Shown in pieces: positions 22,915 through 33,539 of a DNA stretch of 64,000 nt; positions within the stretch are counted from its first letter, which is position 1; every line of letters starts with the position of its first letter. The stretch lies in contig CAJQUW010004441.1 in NCBI GenBank assembly GCA_907163375.1, positions 96,462-160,461 of the forward strand, written 5' to 3'. The stretch is from Prostheceraeus crozeri (taxonomy: Eukaryota; Platyhelminthes; Polycladida; Euryleptidae). The notes below the pieces were generated by a model that had not been told where the DNA came from, did not search any database, and was given only the letters and a program-made list of their open reading frames with translations. A program made the translations under genes and the position numbers.

Positions 22915-23355
22915 GACTTCAAGACGTGAGCACATCACACCGGTCCTTCGTGACCTGCACTGGCTTCCAGTAAAGTAGTACATCCAATTCAAGTTGGCTG
23001 TCATCGTACATAAGACGTTACATGGTCTATGTCCCCGATACCTTACCGACGACTGCACCCACCTGATCCGATTGGATATCGTTTTAATTCATCCTCTGGT
23101 CCCTCTATCTGTCAACCTACCAGAACACGCACCCGCATGGGCGACCGTGCTTTCTCGGCAGCGGGTCCTAGACTCAGGAATAGTCTTCCTATGAACATCC
23201 AAGACTTTGAAATTGTTCTCTTCCAATTTCGCCGCAAATTAAAGACGTTCTTGTTTTGTTCCGTGGTTTGAGCTGTACACCGGCGCCTTGATAACTTCGG
23301 GTTTAGCGCGCCGTAAACAAATATATGTATAATATTATTATTAATAATAATAATA
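22915..23355 (+). mobile_element. L2/CR1-type LINE 3' end
   Basis: The frame REHITPVLRDLHWLPVK, an in-frame TAG, then FKLAVIVHKTLHGLCPRYL matches the conserved reverse transcriptase C-terminus of L2/CR1 LINEs. After a frameshift it continues as GDRAFSAAGPRLRNSLP and FRRKLKTFLF. A short 3' UTR (GAGCTGTACACCGGCGCCTTG) ends in an ATTATTA/ATAATAATA microsatellite at about 23330-23355, the usual L2-like tail. The copy is 5'-truncated to about 440 bp, with a stop and a frameshift. Confidence 0.85.
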
Positions 23356-23841
23356 GACAAAAACAACCATTTAAATATGAATAGGGGAGGTTACAACAAT
23401 TTTACACGAATTTTCAATTTAATCTACAGACTCAAATTAGATTTTGCATGCAGTAGGCTATTGCTTTGTTACTTAGCAGCCGACTGTAACACATACATGA
23501 CTTAGAATGGAAAATTCCCCTTAGAAGTGAAAATTTTGAGCTGCAATGGCAAAAGCAACAATTTACAAACTATTTCAAAGTACACGTCCCTTGTGGGAAG
23601 TGAGGCTTCGGACGTAGCTACGTTTAACCAGTGCCGCTGTTATGCATTATCCATTGTTTTTATTTGTTCCTCTATGTATTTGAATTTTACACGCAGAATG
23701 AGGAGGTCGAGAAGAATAGTAACTGAAAATTTGGTGCCATAAGGGGTGCGAAGTGGACGCACAGACGACGAAAGAAGAGGTGGCAGCAGTTGAAGTCTCG
23801 AAGATGACTTCTATGCCTGGTTCTATATCCATGGTTCCATA

Positions 23842-24010
23842 CCTTGACCATAGACTTCTAAATTTGCTTGCATTTTGCATTCAAACAAGCTGCAAAATTC
23901 GATCTTTTGCAACACGAATATTGGTTGGCCTGAACATGTATAAAATGATTTCAAATTTTGCTCACCTATCTGTCCAGAGAAATTTAGAAGTCTATGCTTT
24001 GACCAAGGAA
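23842..24010. repeat. Short inverted-repeat element
   Basis: CCTTGACCATAGACTTCTAA near 23842 is mirrored by TTAGAAGTCTATGCTTTGACC followed by AAGG ending near 24010. The right arm has a small insertion. It resembles a MITE of about 170 bp, but no target duplication was seen. Confidence 0.5.
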
Positions 24011-25177
24011 GTCTAGATATATATAATTGTTATAATCATAGAAATTAATAATACCATAGAAAGTCCTAGAATGGAAATTGCATGAAAATTATGGCACACT
24101 CCGAGGGAACTTAGTTGGGGCAAAAAACACATTTTGCGACCTGGCTTTCTTGTTTCCGGGTTGGCATTTTTAATTGTCAAGTCAATTCGTGATCTGGGTT
24201 GTTGCCTCTTGTCCAAAGATCATGTACACAAAAGCAATAATGAATTTACAAAATGCTGCGGCGACAGGATGACAAAGAAGGAAATCCTTTAAAACGTTCT
24301 GTGCGTTCATCATTTTGAAATATCGCTCCCATAATCAATCAAGAGTATAATCAGACACATGTGGAACTTTTAATGTCGATTTACAGAGCATGCATTGCTG
24401 CAGCTTGAAATCTGACGTCAAGAAATCTTACAGTATTCATTTTACTTAAAAGGGTTCCCCTGTTCAATATATTTAAACAATTTTCAAAACCTTCGCATGC
24501 TTTCGAATATGAGCTTCCAAAATATCATCACACTATATCACATAAGTCATTTAGTAATTAATTGAAAGGATCCGGCGATATTTCATTTATCTGAGAAATG
24601 ACTGTCGGTAAAGAAGTTTTCAATGTGTTTATTCCAGAAAGCGTCAAGTTTCTTAACCGCTAGAAGGAGAAATTGTCCAATAATTAGAATTTTTATCTTT
24701 GAATTCTTGAGATATTCTCACAAACAGCACACCGACCACATTCGATTATGACTCTGAACCAATTTTTGATTCACATTCCAGTATCGAAAAATTAGAAAAT
24801 AGTTGTCAATGACTGCTACAAATAGACACAGTATATTAATCCATGGAATAGCAGGCTAATTCACATGAAACAATGCTGCCATCTCACTTAAAGTTCCGTT
24901 CATGAAAATCCTGCAATTTGCTGTCAACAACTTTCACAACCAACTTGGCAAATAGTTTGACTATGATACGATGCTTTAGATCGAAGCAGATCTACAAACC
25001 ATAGATTTTTCCATGTGCCATCATTGCACATAGGCAAGATGTCAAACTTCCATTCTAGTGCACTATTATCCACTTCCATGGTTATAATATATTATATCTA
25101 TCATTATAGATATCTAGACCTCCTTGCCTTGACCATAACCGGAATCGTCGACTCGAACCGAAGCAGCAATCAAAAGT

Positions 25178-25237
25178 CATGGACTCCTAGATATCTTAGC
25201 TGCTAGCTCCTAGAAGCTGTATATCTAGGAGTCCATG
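25178..25237. repeat. Perfect 17-bp hairpin
   Basis: CATGGACTCCTAGATAT (25178-25194) is the exact reverse complement of ATATCTAGGAGTCCATG (25221-25237) with a 26-base loop. No function is evident. Confidence 0.85.
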
Positions 25238-25726
25238 TCAAGAGTGAATTTAATGCTTAAGTGAAGACAATGATCAGTTTGGACAAGGCTTTAAGAGTAT
25301 TCAGCATCACTATTCAATATGCACCAAAACTACATGCGTTGAATTATAAACAAATTTCATACTTATCAAGTTTGCATCAATAGCGACAAGCGTCTGAACG
25401 TAAGAAGTTAGCCAGGAAACGTTTTTTATCTTTCATTCTCCAATTCCTTTTCCACAACTGCTTGCTTCATTTTACAACTACCATTCGGGAGAGATTGGTT
25501 CTATTCTTTATAAATAAAAAAACTAGTGAAAAACAATGGAATAAAGATATGCCTCAACAACCCAAGTGTAAAACGACGCCAACAATTTGAACAAGCAGCT
25601 GTGGTTCAAAGTTTGCAATTCCGCTGACCGTGAAACCCCTCCTGAAGAGTCCTCATCTGACGACTATTCATTGTCAAGCTCCGACATAGTGACCTAAAGT
25701 TCTATTTCTCTCCATTCATCGATAAC

Positions 25727-26074
25727 ATGGAATTTCCGTCAGCAATGTCGGTTTGTGTCAAACAAGGCCGGGAAAATGTTCTGATTGACGCTAAAGACGT
25801 CGGAGGACAATATTCTTCGGAACCGATTAAGAGATTGACTCTCGCGAACGCGCTGTCATGTGTCAAAGTTGAAGACAATGCCGCTCTTAGTGTGTGTTGT
25901 AATGATGTAGGCACGACAATGTGTGTGGACGAATGCACGCTAGACTGCTTCGGCGCCGCTACTTCGTCTGCTGCTGCTGCTGGTCATGGATCACGCAGCC
26001 CTGCCCTACTGCCCCACTCAATGTGCGTGCTGCAGCAAGAACAAAAGCCGGTGATGACAACGGCAAGAATGTAG
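25727..26074 (+). CDS. Possible short ORF, unknown
   Basis: A 115-codon frame starts MEFPSAMSVCVKQGRENVLI in a locally GC-richer patch inside the cadherin intron and on the opposite strand. The product would have several cysteines (VCCNDVGTTMCVDECTLDC) and an alanine-rich run (ATSSAAAAG) that comes from GCT repeats. No domain is recognised. An overlapping frame downstream (25921-26229) contains KNVVLDVKGND, similar to ENVLIDAKDVG here, which suggests an internal duplication now in different frames. The opposite strand is also open over much of this stretch. It may be a chance frame, a small nested gene or a relic of an unknown mobile element. Confidence 0.2.
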   Translation: MEFPSAMSVCVKQGRENVLIDAKDVGGQYSSEPIKRLTLANALSCVKVEDNAALSVCCNDVGTTMCVDECTLDCFGAATSSAAAAGHGSRSPALLPHSMCVLQQEQKPVMTTARM

Positions 26075-26370
26075 TGCTTGACGTTAAAGGCAATGATTTC
26101 GCAGTGCTGCAGCGGCTACTGCTTTTCCTAGAGACTCTTTCCTCAGAGACTGTATTAATCTGCTTCACACCTACAGAAACTTTGGTCTTCACCGGCTACT
26201 TATCTATCAATAATATTGTCGACAGATGATACACTTGTCAAATACTGTCCCCTTGAGACTCGTAAGTCGCAATATGATGATTGGAAGCACAGATTGTAGG
26301 GTCATTTGGATAGTCAGCAAACGTCTTCCTCACCTCACATTGATGGTCTCACGTCACTACTCCCTCTTAC

Positions 26371-26529
26371 CGGAGGCTTGGACGGTACTGACGTAGTCAG
26401 ACTATAATCTGGAATGTTGTGATCTTACATGCCAGATGCCCTTCCTGACGTCTTCCAATGACACTCAGGGCTCGACCTCTGGACCGAATGATCATTAGGC
26501 CAAGCACTTAACCACTGTGCCACGGAGAC
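26371..26529 (-). mobile_element. tRNA-derived SINE, family B
   Basis: The minus strand starts GTCTCCGTGGCACAGTGGTT (A-box region), followed by a B-box-like AGGTCGAGCCC. The body runs through GTCATTGGAAGACGTCAGG and GGCATCTGGCATGTAAGATC to CCGTCCAAGCCTCCG. It is the clearest copy of this family here and defines its order. Confidence 0.8.
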
Positions 26530-26700
26530 CTCACCTCATATTCATTACCATCAAAATGATTGATTCTGGATGCGGCAGTTCCTTCAATTACAGTGTAGTG
26601 CAATGAACTATTCTCTAAAAAATGAAAATTCAAGAGAATTTGAAAAAATGCTAGCTTTAACGTCACCACTCCACAATACTGCAACGTTGTCGTAGTTTTC

Positions 26701-26789
26701 GTCCGGATGTCTTTCTTTCCGACTTCCAATGACACTTTCGGGACTAAAAGATCGCTAGGCCAAGCATTTAACCACTGTGCCACGGAGAC
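26701..26789 (-). mobile_element. tRNA-derived SINE, family B, truncated
   Basis: The minus strand shares GTCTCCGTGGCACAGTGGTT and GCTTGGCCTAGCGATC with the copy about 260 bp to the left, then CGAAAGTGTCATTGGAAGTC and an end near CATCCGGAC. The tail is lost. Two same-strand copies this close may be separate insertions or a local duplication. Confidence 0.7.
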
Positions 26790-28051
26790 TAGCTAGCAAT
26801 GGTTCAAAGTACAAGCACTTAATTAAATCAACCGAAGCAAAATTCGCGCTTAGCAAAAACTGATAGTAGTTGCCGAGAATTGATAATCCTAGTACCATTA
26901 TGTAAATATGTCAAACTTCGTCTCAATCTTCTTAGATGTACGCTTGCTTGAACATACCGACCGAGATCGCAAGTTTCAAAGCCAGACAGTCAATCACACA
27001 ACAATGCAAAAACCATTATTTTCTCAGCACGTTGTCGATATCTAGTCTTCATTGCTAAGGACCACTACTAGCTTCAATAAGTTCATATTCCAGCAGCATA
27101 CGGTTGACTGATTTCTTCGATATCTTATCCGAGGACGAAGTGTTGATTCCTCTACCGTGATTGTTTCTGTTGAGGGTTCGATCACACTGCTCCATGTCCA
27201 CTTCACGATGTAGTCAACCGATGAAAATCCCACCTTTCCTCGATCTCGGACGGCAGGCACACTTCCGTGGAAGGTGGTGCGTGTCGATGCATGTAGACTA
27301 ACTATAGTCCGCAAATAAAGCTTTCACACAATGATGTGCACCTATGACCATTGCGAATCTGCGCGTGTGGAGTGTTCTACACAGAGTTGGAAAAGTCGGA
27401 ATTGGAATTGGAATTGACGATATTTAAATCTACTGGAATTGGAATTGACCTTGATAAACCTCAATTCCACTTTTTCCATAGACCTGTGATGAATCTACAT
27501 GTATTTCTACAAAAATTTAAATCACAGCGCTCGGCCGTTGTGTTAACTGCATCCAAGGATAAGAGAGAGATAGATCGACAGAGGTAGCTTTATTCTATAG
27601 TTGAATACAAAGTGTTTTTGTGACTTCGATGGGCCTACAGCCCGGGCAATGTTAATTCTGCGATTAAGCAGACAATGAAAAGACAATCATCTTTGTTCAA
27701 TCTGTTATTTAGTTATTTGTCAAGTAAGATAATTAATCAAAATAAAGCAATTGTTGATTTAGTTCTTAATAGGAAAAGCACAAAAAATGGAGATTAACTT
27801 AACTGTTGTACAAACGAATAACAATTGGTTTGGAAAGAGGATAATTAACGCTGCATTAAAGGGCAGCAACCCTGTCAGTTCAAATCATAATATAGACAGT
27901 GTCAACAAATTATTCTAATAATTAATTATTCAATTACATGAACTATTATTCAACTTACAATCACAACAATTAACAATAATAATATTTATTTTTAAGACTA
28001 TAGTTATATAGATACGATACGCAACGATAAAAGAAAAACTTTACACTTATA

Positions 28052-29677
28052 CAGATTGTTTCATAAAAAATGGATCACCCTTAAACATCGTCTTAACTTC
28101 AACTTTGTCTAACTCCGCCAAACTTGAACGAATTTCTCTGAAATTTGGAAGATACGTCAGTTGTGCTTATTAATATCATTGTTGGAAATTTCAAGCATGA
28201 ATATTGAGTTGTTTTCCTGTTATAGATAAAAAAGTAGTAGATAATTTGACCTTCATTTAGCAATGTTACATAAAATCATACCTCACTCTTATAAAATTAC
28301 ATTTGTTTCCTTTATTATGTAATATGTTGTTCTACAAGCCAAAAGCTATCAAGCAAAACAAAAATAAAGAAAATCGGTCAATCAGAGCCAGTATAGCACC
28401 ATTATTCATCAACAATAATGTAACTGCTACATGTGATTAACTGGACTTCATGTTCCATAGCTTCCTGACTTCGTTGCGGTGGTGTTGGCAGCACTCCTGA
28501 TTGCTTTCAGCTAGAAATCTATCTCTTACCGGTTGAAAACAATACAAAGCACAAATGAACAATAACGAGATCGCATTCACAAAAGGCAAAGTGTCAGCCT
28601 TGCTAGAACTTGCTAGCGACTAAATGTCCCTTACACAAATGTGCATCGATGGCATAATGATGATTTTCGACTCTGTCGTAAAGAGGGCTCTGGTCGTCCA
28701 CGCAAAACATCCAAACGTAGAGACCGCCTAATTTTGAGATTTGTTAAAGTTGATCCAAGTCTCTCGTTAACTGAGATGGCTGCACTAGACTCGTCTATTT
28801 CTAAGTCCACTATTCGTAGAAGACTTATTGAGTCGAATTTCAAGAGCTGTAAGAGGCCCTCTCAGATCGAATTATCAGATCAGCATACAAAAAGACGTCT
28901 CAGATGGTCAATGAGTCATTGTCACTGGCGAAATCAATGGGATCGGGTTGTCTGGTCTGATGAGGCATCAGTCCGTCTGAAGGATAGTGATGGTCGATTG
29001 AGATTATGGATAAAATCTGATCAGGAAATTCCGAGACATTTACATCGTCCCCGGCTACAAGGTGGTGCGACTCTACTGATTTGGGGTAGCATTTGGACCA
29101 ATGGCCGCTCTGAACTTCACATACAGCAAGGAACCATGAATTCTGAACGCTATGTGAATGTTTTACGAATGAAAATTGGCCAAATGACAGATCAACTTGG
29201 TGATCCATCGACTTGGTTATTTATTCTACGTGTCACAGGAGTAGTAGAGTCAACTTATGCAAGTCTCAATTAGGGCTTAGGACATTATCTTGGCCAGCTC
29301 GTTCTCCTGATCTGAATCCCATAGAAAATGTATGGAGTATTCTAAAACGTAACGTTCGTCGTTCACTGCTACCTACAGATGGCGTATCACAACTTACGTC
29401 ACTGTTAAAAAGAGAGTGGAGAAAGTTAGATCAGTCAAAAATCAACAATATCATCGAATCAATGCCCAGACGAATTGGTAATGTCATTGACAATAAGGGT
29501 AGGGCCACAAAAAAATAGCTTCTTAATTAGCTTCTTACTGTATCATAGCTTATCAGATTACATAAGGACATTTAAATATATTAGGGACATGAAATAACAT
29601 GAAAAATGCTTTCTGTATCATACTTATGTTTTATTTAATTAAATTTTAGGATGATCCACTTTTTATGAAACGGACTG
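28052..29677 (+). mobile_element. Tc1-like transposon nested in hAT copy 2
   Basis: Terminal repeats CAGATTGTTTCATAAAAAAT and, inverted, CAGTCCGTTTCATAAAAAGT match at 25 of 30 bases when extended to 30. TA flanks both sides (28050-28051 and 29678-29679). Copy 1 of the host element shows the uninterrupted site, CACTTCTTAATG to CTTACAGTTCAC in reverse, so the insertion point is confirmed by comparison. The length is typical for Tc1/mariner. The transposase inside is broken. Confidence 0.92.
28555..29518 (+). pseudogene. Tc1-like transposase, broken
   Basis: The order is a short N-terminal piece (MNNNEIAFTKGKVSALLELA, stop), GSGRPRKTSKRRD (the GRPR linker between the two DNA-binding helices), STIRRRL, VVWSDEASVRL (first catalytic D), then after a frameshift SWPARSPDLNPIENVWSILK (catalytic E block). 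The region that should read DNAPCH before the E reads YSTCH, so the second catalytic D is lost. Part of the first helix-turn-helix is missing after the early stop. Between the main frames (28641-29273 and 29213-29518) one frameshift is needed. With these lesions the 340-residue-class enzyme cannot be active. Confidence 0.85.
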
Positions 29678-30621
29678 TAGTTCACCTCTTAATGTTGAAT
29701 TCACTTCAATTCGATCGGACTCACTTATATCAAAATTATGTCATAAATATCAGTGTCACTTATACCGTCAATCTTCAATTGCGCTCGCTGATGTGTTGCT
29801 GTACAGGCTGCTGTGTTGTTGTTCGCCGGCTGGCAGTTGTTGTTATTACTTCTGTAGTTATGTTACACGTACCGCGAGAGCCCGGAGTTCTTCCAACTTC
29901 TACTAAAGATGTCGTATGTGTTGTTGTTGTGTCAATTTCTCATCGTTTCTAATTTATACAAATTTTTGAGACTTTGAGATTTTTTTTCCTTTAATCTCTG
30001 CTCGTTAGCTTTCGACCCAACCACATTTCGTTCTTATCACGGAATTATTAATCTCCTTTTTTAACATGGACCATTAATCAGATTTCATGATATCATTTTT
30101 ATCGTCGTTTTTCCTTTCATCAACAATCACGTTATTCGCACATTGAATTTCTTTCTTCTGTCAGTTTATTAATCGATTTATTCGCATCTCATCTCTCTCA
30201 CCATTTGATTATTAGCTGACCGTTGACTTTCTTTTCTTTTTTTTACGAGATATTGAATATCTCGTTTACGAAACGAAAATGGCGTCGCCGGCCGGTTACA
30301 TGTATATATGCACACAAGAAATATGAACTATGAACATGAAAACGCACATAGGAACGACGCAGGGAACAGCACACAGGAACAACGAGGATAGGATAAGGGC
30401 ACATGGGTGAGATTGAAACGAACAAAGGTTAGATGCATTAACATAATACACAATATGCGACATGCAATTATCGGAATTGAATCTTATTGTGGAATTGGAA
30501 TTGAATTAAACTGTTTCGACTGGAATTGGAATTGGATTTGGATTTGGAATTGAAATTTCTGCTCCGGAATTGGAATTGGAATTAAAAAATTTAGTGGAAT
30601 TTTTCCAGCTCTGGTTCTACA

Positions 30622-32400
30622 CGGCTCCTCTCTTGTCATACAGGATCAAGGGATACACAATGCAAATCCAATGGGAAACAGACTGAAATTTACAATAAAA
30701 GTACACTTGCTTGTCAGTGCTTTCCATGATTAACTGAGAAATGCTTCTGACATGGAATGTCTTCAGGTCATTTCCTCATTGGCATGTGTCATCATCATGC
30801 TTCTGATCGGCAATGTATGCGAGAATAAAGTCAACTGTGGATAAATTTCGCCAAAACATTGTGTTTGTCGGCATAAGGAAGCTTGCTAAATCTGAATGTG
30901 TCTAGCTTCATAGACAAAGGTGAATGAACTTGACAGGAAATGACCTGAAGACTCGCAGTGCCGGTACACTTCCGTGGATGATAGTGTGGTGAGCGACATT
31001 TAAATCGTCTGAGTGTCGATGCACGTGGTCAACCCATTGTAGTTCATGTATTTTCGCTGGCTCTGGAAAATTGACCTACTCTCCAGCGGTCATTCGTATG
31101 TTGTAAATGTCGTTGTGTTGAGTGTTATTTTCTATTTCTCAGCATGTATTCCAAATGTGACTTAAGAAGTGTCCGGCAAAAGGGCCATCATTTTTCCATC
31201 ATCGATGAACGATGTGTTTCAAAATTCGTCTTTCCTTGTATTTTTATTGGCTATAAGTTGAAAACAATGTCAAAGTCAACAGTTAAAAAAAATCTGTCAG
31301 CGTGCGTGTTACCCCATCTCAACATGGTGCTAACGGTTCATCTAAGTAGTATTCGGACTGTATCAGCCATCTGATTATTTTTTTGTATTGTGCTGTCAAT
31401 TTACTTTTTGCAATGTTTCACACTTTCAATCAACTTTGAATTTTGAAACTCAAAACAACAGCAGATGTTCTAAATGATTGACTCTTGATGGCATTATCAT
31501 AATCTTGTGATCGACAGCTCCCCTTTCGTGACACTGCACAGTAGGTGTCTGTGATATGAAACCAATATGGGAAATTCAAACAATGTCAATATTTCCTCAA
31601 CTATTGCGAAGAAATTATAACAGTCACAGGAGCTATTCGTAATTGAAGTTGGCAAATAGTTCTCATTGTCATGCATTAGACCAGCAATAGGTAGATCAAT
31701 CATATTACTCACTGAAATAACGGTCTAGACATCGATTTAAGTTGAGATAACCTCGAAGAAATGACTGAGTATGAAATGTTTGAACACTGAAGTGCTAGCA
31801 TCGCATCATAAATTACATGATTCCGGTAATAAATTCATAAAGTTGGCATTTTTATTGTTAACAATGAAACAGTTTCCTATTTTTGCGAAGCAATTTGCAC
31901 AGACACTGTTGAAAATGATCACGAGGATGCTCATCGACGATTCTTGATTCAATCAATGATTATATTAGTGATCATATCTACTCGTGTTGGTGTGAAGACC
32001 TACAAAAATAAAGCAATTAAATATTGAAATATTTCATCTTGTCACGTTAGCAATAAGGAGGTTTCAAGATCCTTGTATGCGAGTAATGAATGATTATTTC
32101 AATATCTGTTTCAAATATCAAATCTACGGAAATACGTGATGTAAGAAGCCATAGAACATGTGAGAAAATGACAGAAAACAGAATGAACATTGTTGAAACA
32201 ATTTCCATTCCATCGAATATTCAGAGTCATCAGCAAGTCTAATTCACATCTACCTCCAGATATTGGATCAAATGACGGCTATTCAGGTCTCTTCCCATTT
32301 GTCAATTGAGGTGACTCGACACTGTGCTTTCAAAAGGTACACTCCACTGCTGACACACTAACTTGAACGGAATGTCAGTAGTGTGCTAAAAGACGTATTT
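30622..32400. other. Intronic stretch without recognised features
   Basis: AT-rich intron DNA between hAT copy 2 and the donor of cadherin exon 1. A block near 30965-31015 (ACTTCCGTGGATGATAGTG then GTCGATGCACGTGG) resembles 27258-27295, a hint of a diverged low-copy repeat. No gene is supported. Confidence 0.4.
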
Positions 32401-32465
32401 AGTGAATCCTCGAAAGTTAGTCAGACAATGCCAACCCGAATCAACCTCAATAATCCAACACTTAC

Positions 32466-32872
32466 GTATAAACCGACTCCTCACACCGCGGTCTGTTATC
32501 GTTAGCATCAGTGACGCTGATAGTCATCGAGGTGGTCGCAGAGCTCACTGGCAGGGCTCCGGTCTGCGTAGCTGTCACCAAGAAGCGATAACTAGCTAAC
32601 GTTTCTCGATCCGGTACTCCCACAGTGAACACTGAACCATTGACTGCGTTGATTGCAAACATGGGATCGGCGCCTGTGGCTGTTAACCGAGTGGTGCTGT
32701 ATCGCAGAGTACGCCCGGACGTATCTGTCGCTTTCACAGTGCCCAGAATGTGTCCTGTAGCTTGATTCTCCACCACTGAGAAGGTATAGGATGATTGTTC
32801 AAAGCGCGGATTCTGAGCTGACGCGGACAGCAACATCGTCAAGAAGATGAACAGGAGTTGGCTGTCAGCCAT
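32466..32872 (-). CDS. Cadherin, first coding exon with signal peptide
   Basis: The exon starts at an ATG (32872-32870) and ends at TATAC|GTAAGTG, in phase 2 after 135 full codons. Residues 1-19 (MADSQLLFIFLTMLLSASA) form a signal peptide. The mature part opens with FEQSSYTFSVVENQATG, GTVKATD and later FAINAVNGSVFTV and DRETLASYRF, closing with the calcium-binding linker VTDANDNRP. That is one full cadherin repeat of about 105 residues; the next begins with CEESVY and continues in 8838-9079. The product should be a secreted or membrane-anchored calcium-dependent adhesion protein. The ATG directly follows CCTGTTCCTCTTTCAG, a good acceptor, so translation probably starts at the first base of an exon and a separate 5' UTR exon lies upstream. 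An alternative is an ordinary start in an unspliced leader. No transmembrane or cytoplasmic part is in view, so the subfamily is undetermined. Confidence 0.92.
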
Positions 32873-33539
32873 CTGAAAGAGGAACAGGTCTTATCAAAAC
32901 TTAACTTGCACTGTAATCGGAGCATTCGAACGAACGGCTTAAATAAGCGAATGAACGACATTGTCAAGTTTATCAGGTGAACGACTTATCCGATGAGCGA
33001 TGATCGAAACGAACGGTTTCTCGCTTGAATGAACGAGAATGAACGGTAATTTTAAATACACATTTCATTAACGTACATGCCCTTCGACTGTTTCTACAAT
33101 TCATGGACTGGTAGATGAAACTGTACCCAGAGATGGCTTTTAGAATGAATTTCGGCTAGTGTCGGCTTCTTTGGTGCTAGTATTCGCTCTCGCGATATTT
33201 CTATGTTTCACACACAATCGTCACCACAAATGTTTCAAGCTCAGTTTCAGCACTAATGACAACGAATTTCCACTAGGTTCCCGATGACGATGATGGGCTG
33301 CCAGGGCAGCACCGCAAGCACTTCCGATTCAGTCTGGGCTTTGCTACAGCCTGTTTAAGCACACTTCTTTAGTTGAGTGTTGACTTTTGTGCGCATGAAC
33401 TTGCTTCAATTGTTTACTTTTTTAATTTGGTACTTGATTATTGTTTCAGTTTTATATCACGTATAAGGACCTCCTGTTCTCTTCTTGTATATTCCATTTT
33501 CTAGTCAACGCACTATGCATTAATTGTTGTCATCAATTC

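Larger units (their letters stand above)
27382..30613 (-). mobile_element. hAT-like non-autonomous element, copy 2, interrupted by Tc1
   Basis: The ends are CAGAGTTGGAAA and, inverted, CAGAGCTGGAAA. The octamer GTTCTACA lies exactly outside both ends (27374-27381 and 30614-30621). The backbone (27716-28051 plus 29678-30613) is the reverse complement of 9832 to about 11084 in copy 1. The part at 27426-27716, absent from copy 1, shows what the piggyBac event removed there. A 1626-bp Tc1-like element splits it at a TA. There is no transposase. The exact duplication against the 7/8 match of copy 1 suggests this copy is younger or less decayed. Confidence 0.92.
9080..32465 (-). other. Giant cadherin intron 1 (about 23.4 kb)
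   Basis: The intron is bounded by GTAAGT at the 3' edge of exon 1 (32465 downwards) and CTCTGCAG just before exon 2. Both flanking exons are phase 2 at this junction. It contains most of the well-delimited transposons in the window: both hAT-like family copies, the piggyBac and Tc1 insertions, the Merlin element, several MITEs, SINEs and a LINE tail. An internal exon cannot be excluded, but joining exon 1 to exon 2 directly already gives an uninterrupted cadherin repeat, so none is needed. Confidence 0.8.

Noticed and set aside
32402..32599. Plus-strand frame over cadherin exon 1
   Set aside because: Shadow of the minus-strand exon; no domain and no splice logic.
32990..33030. Second hammerhead-like motif (CCGATGAGCGATGATCGAAAC)
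   Set aside because: The conserved CUGA is CCGA, and no closing stem I was found.
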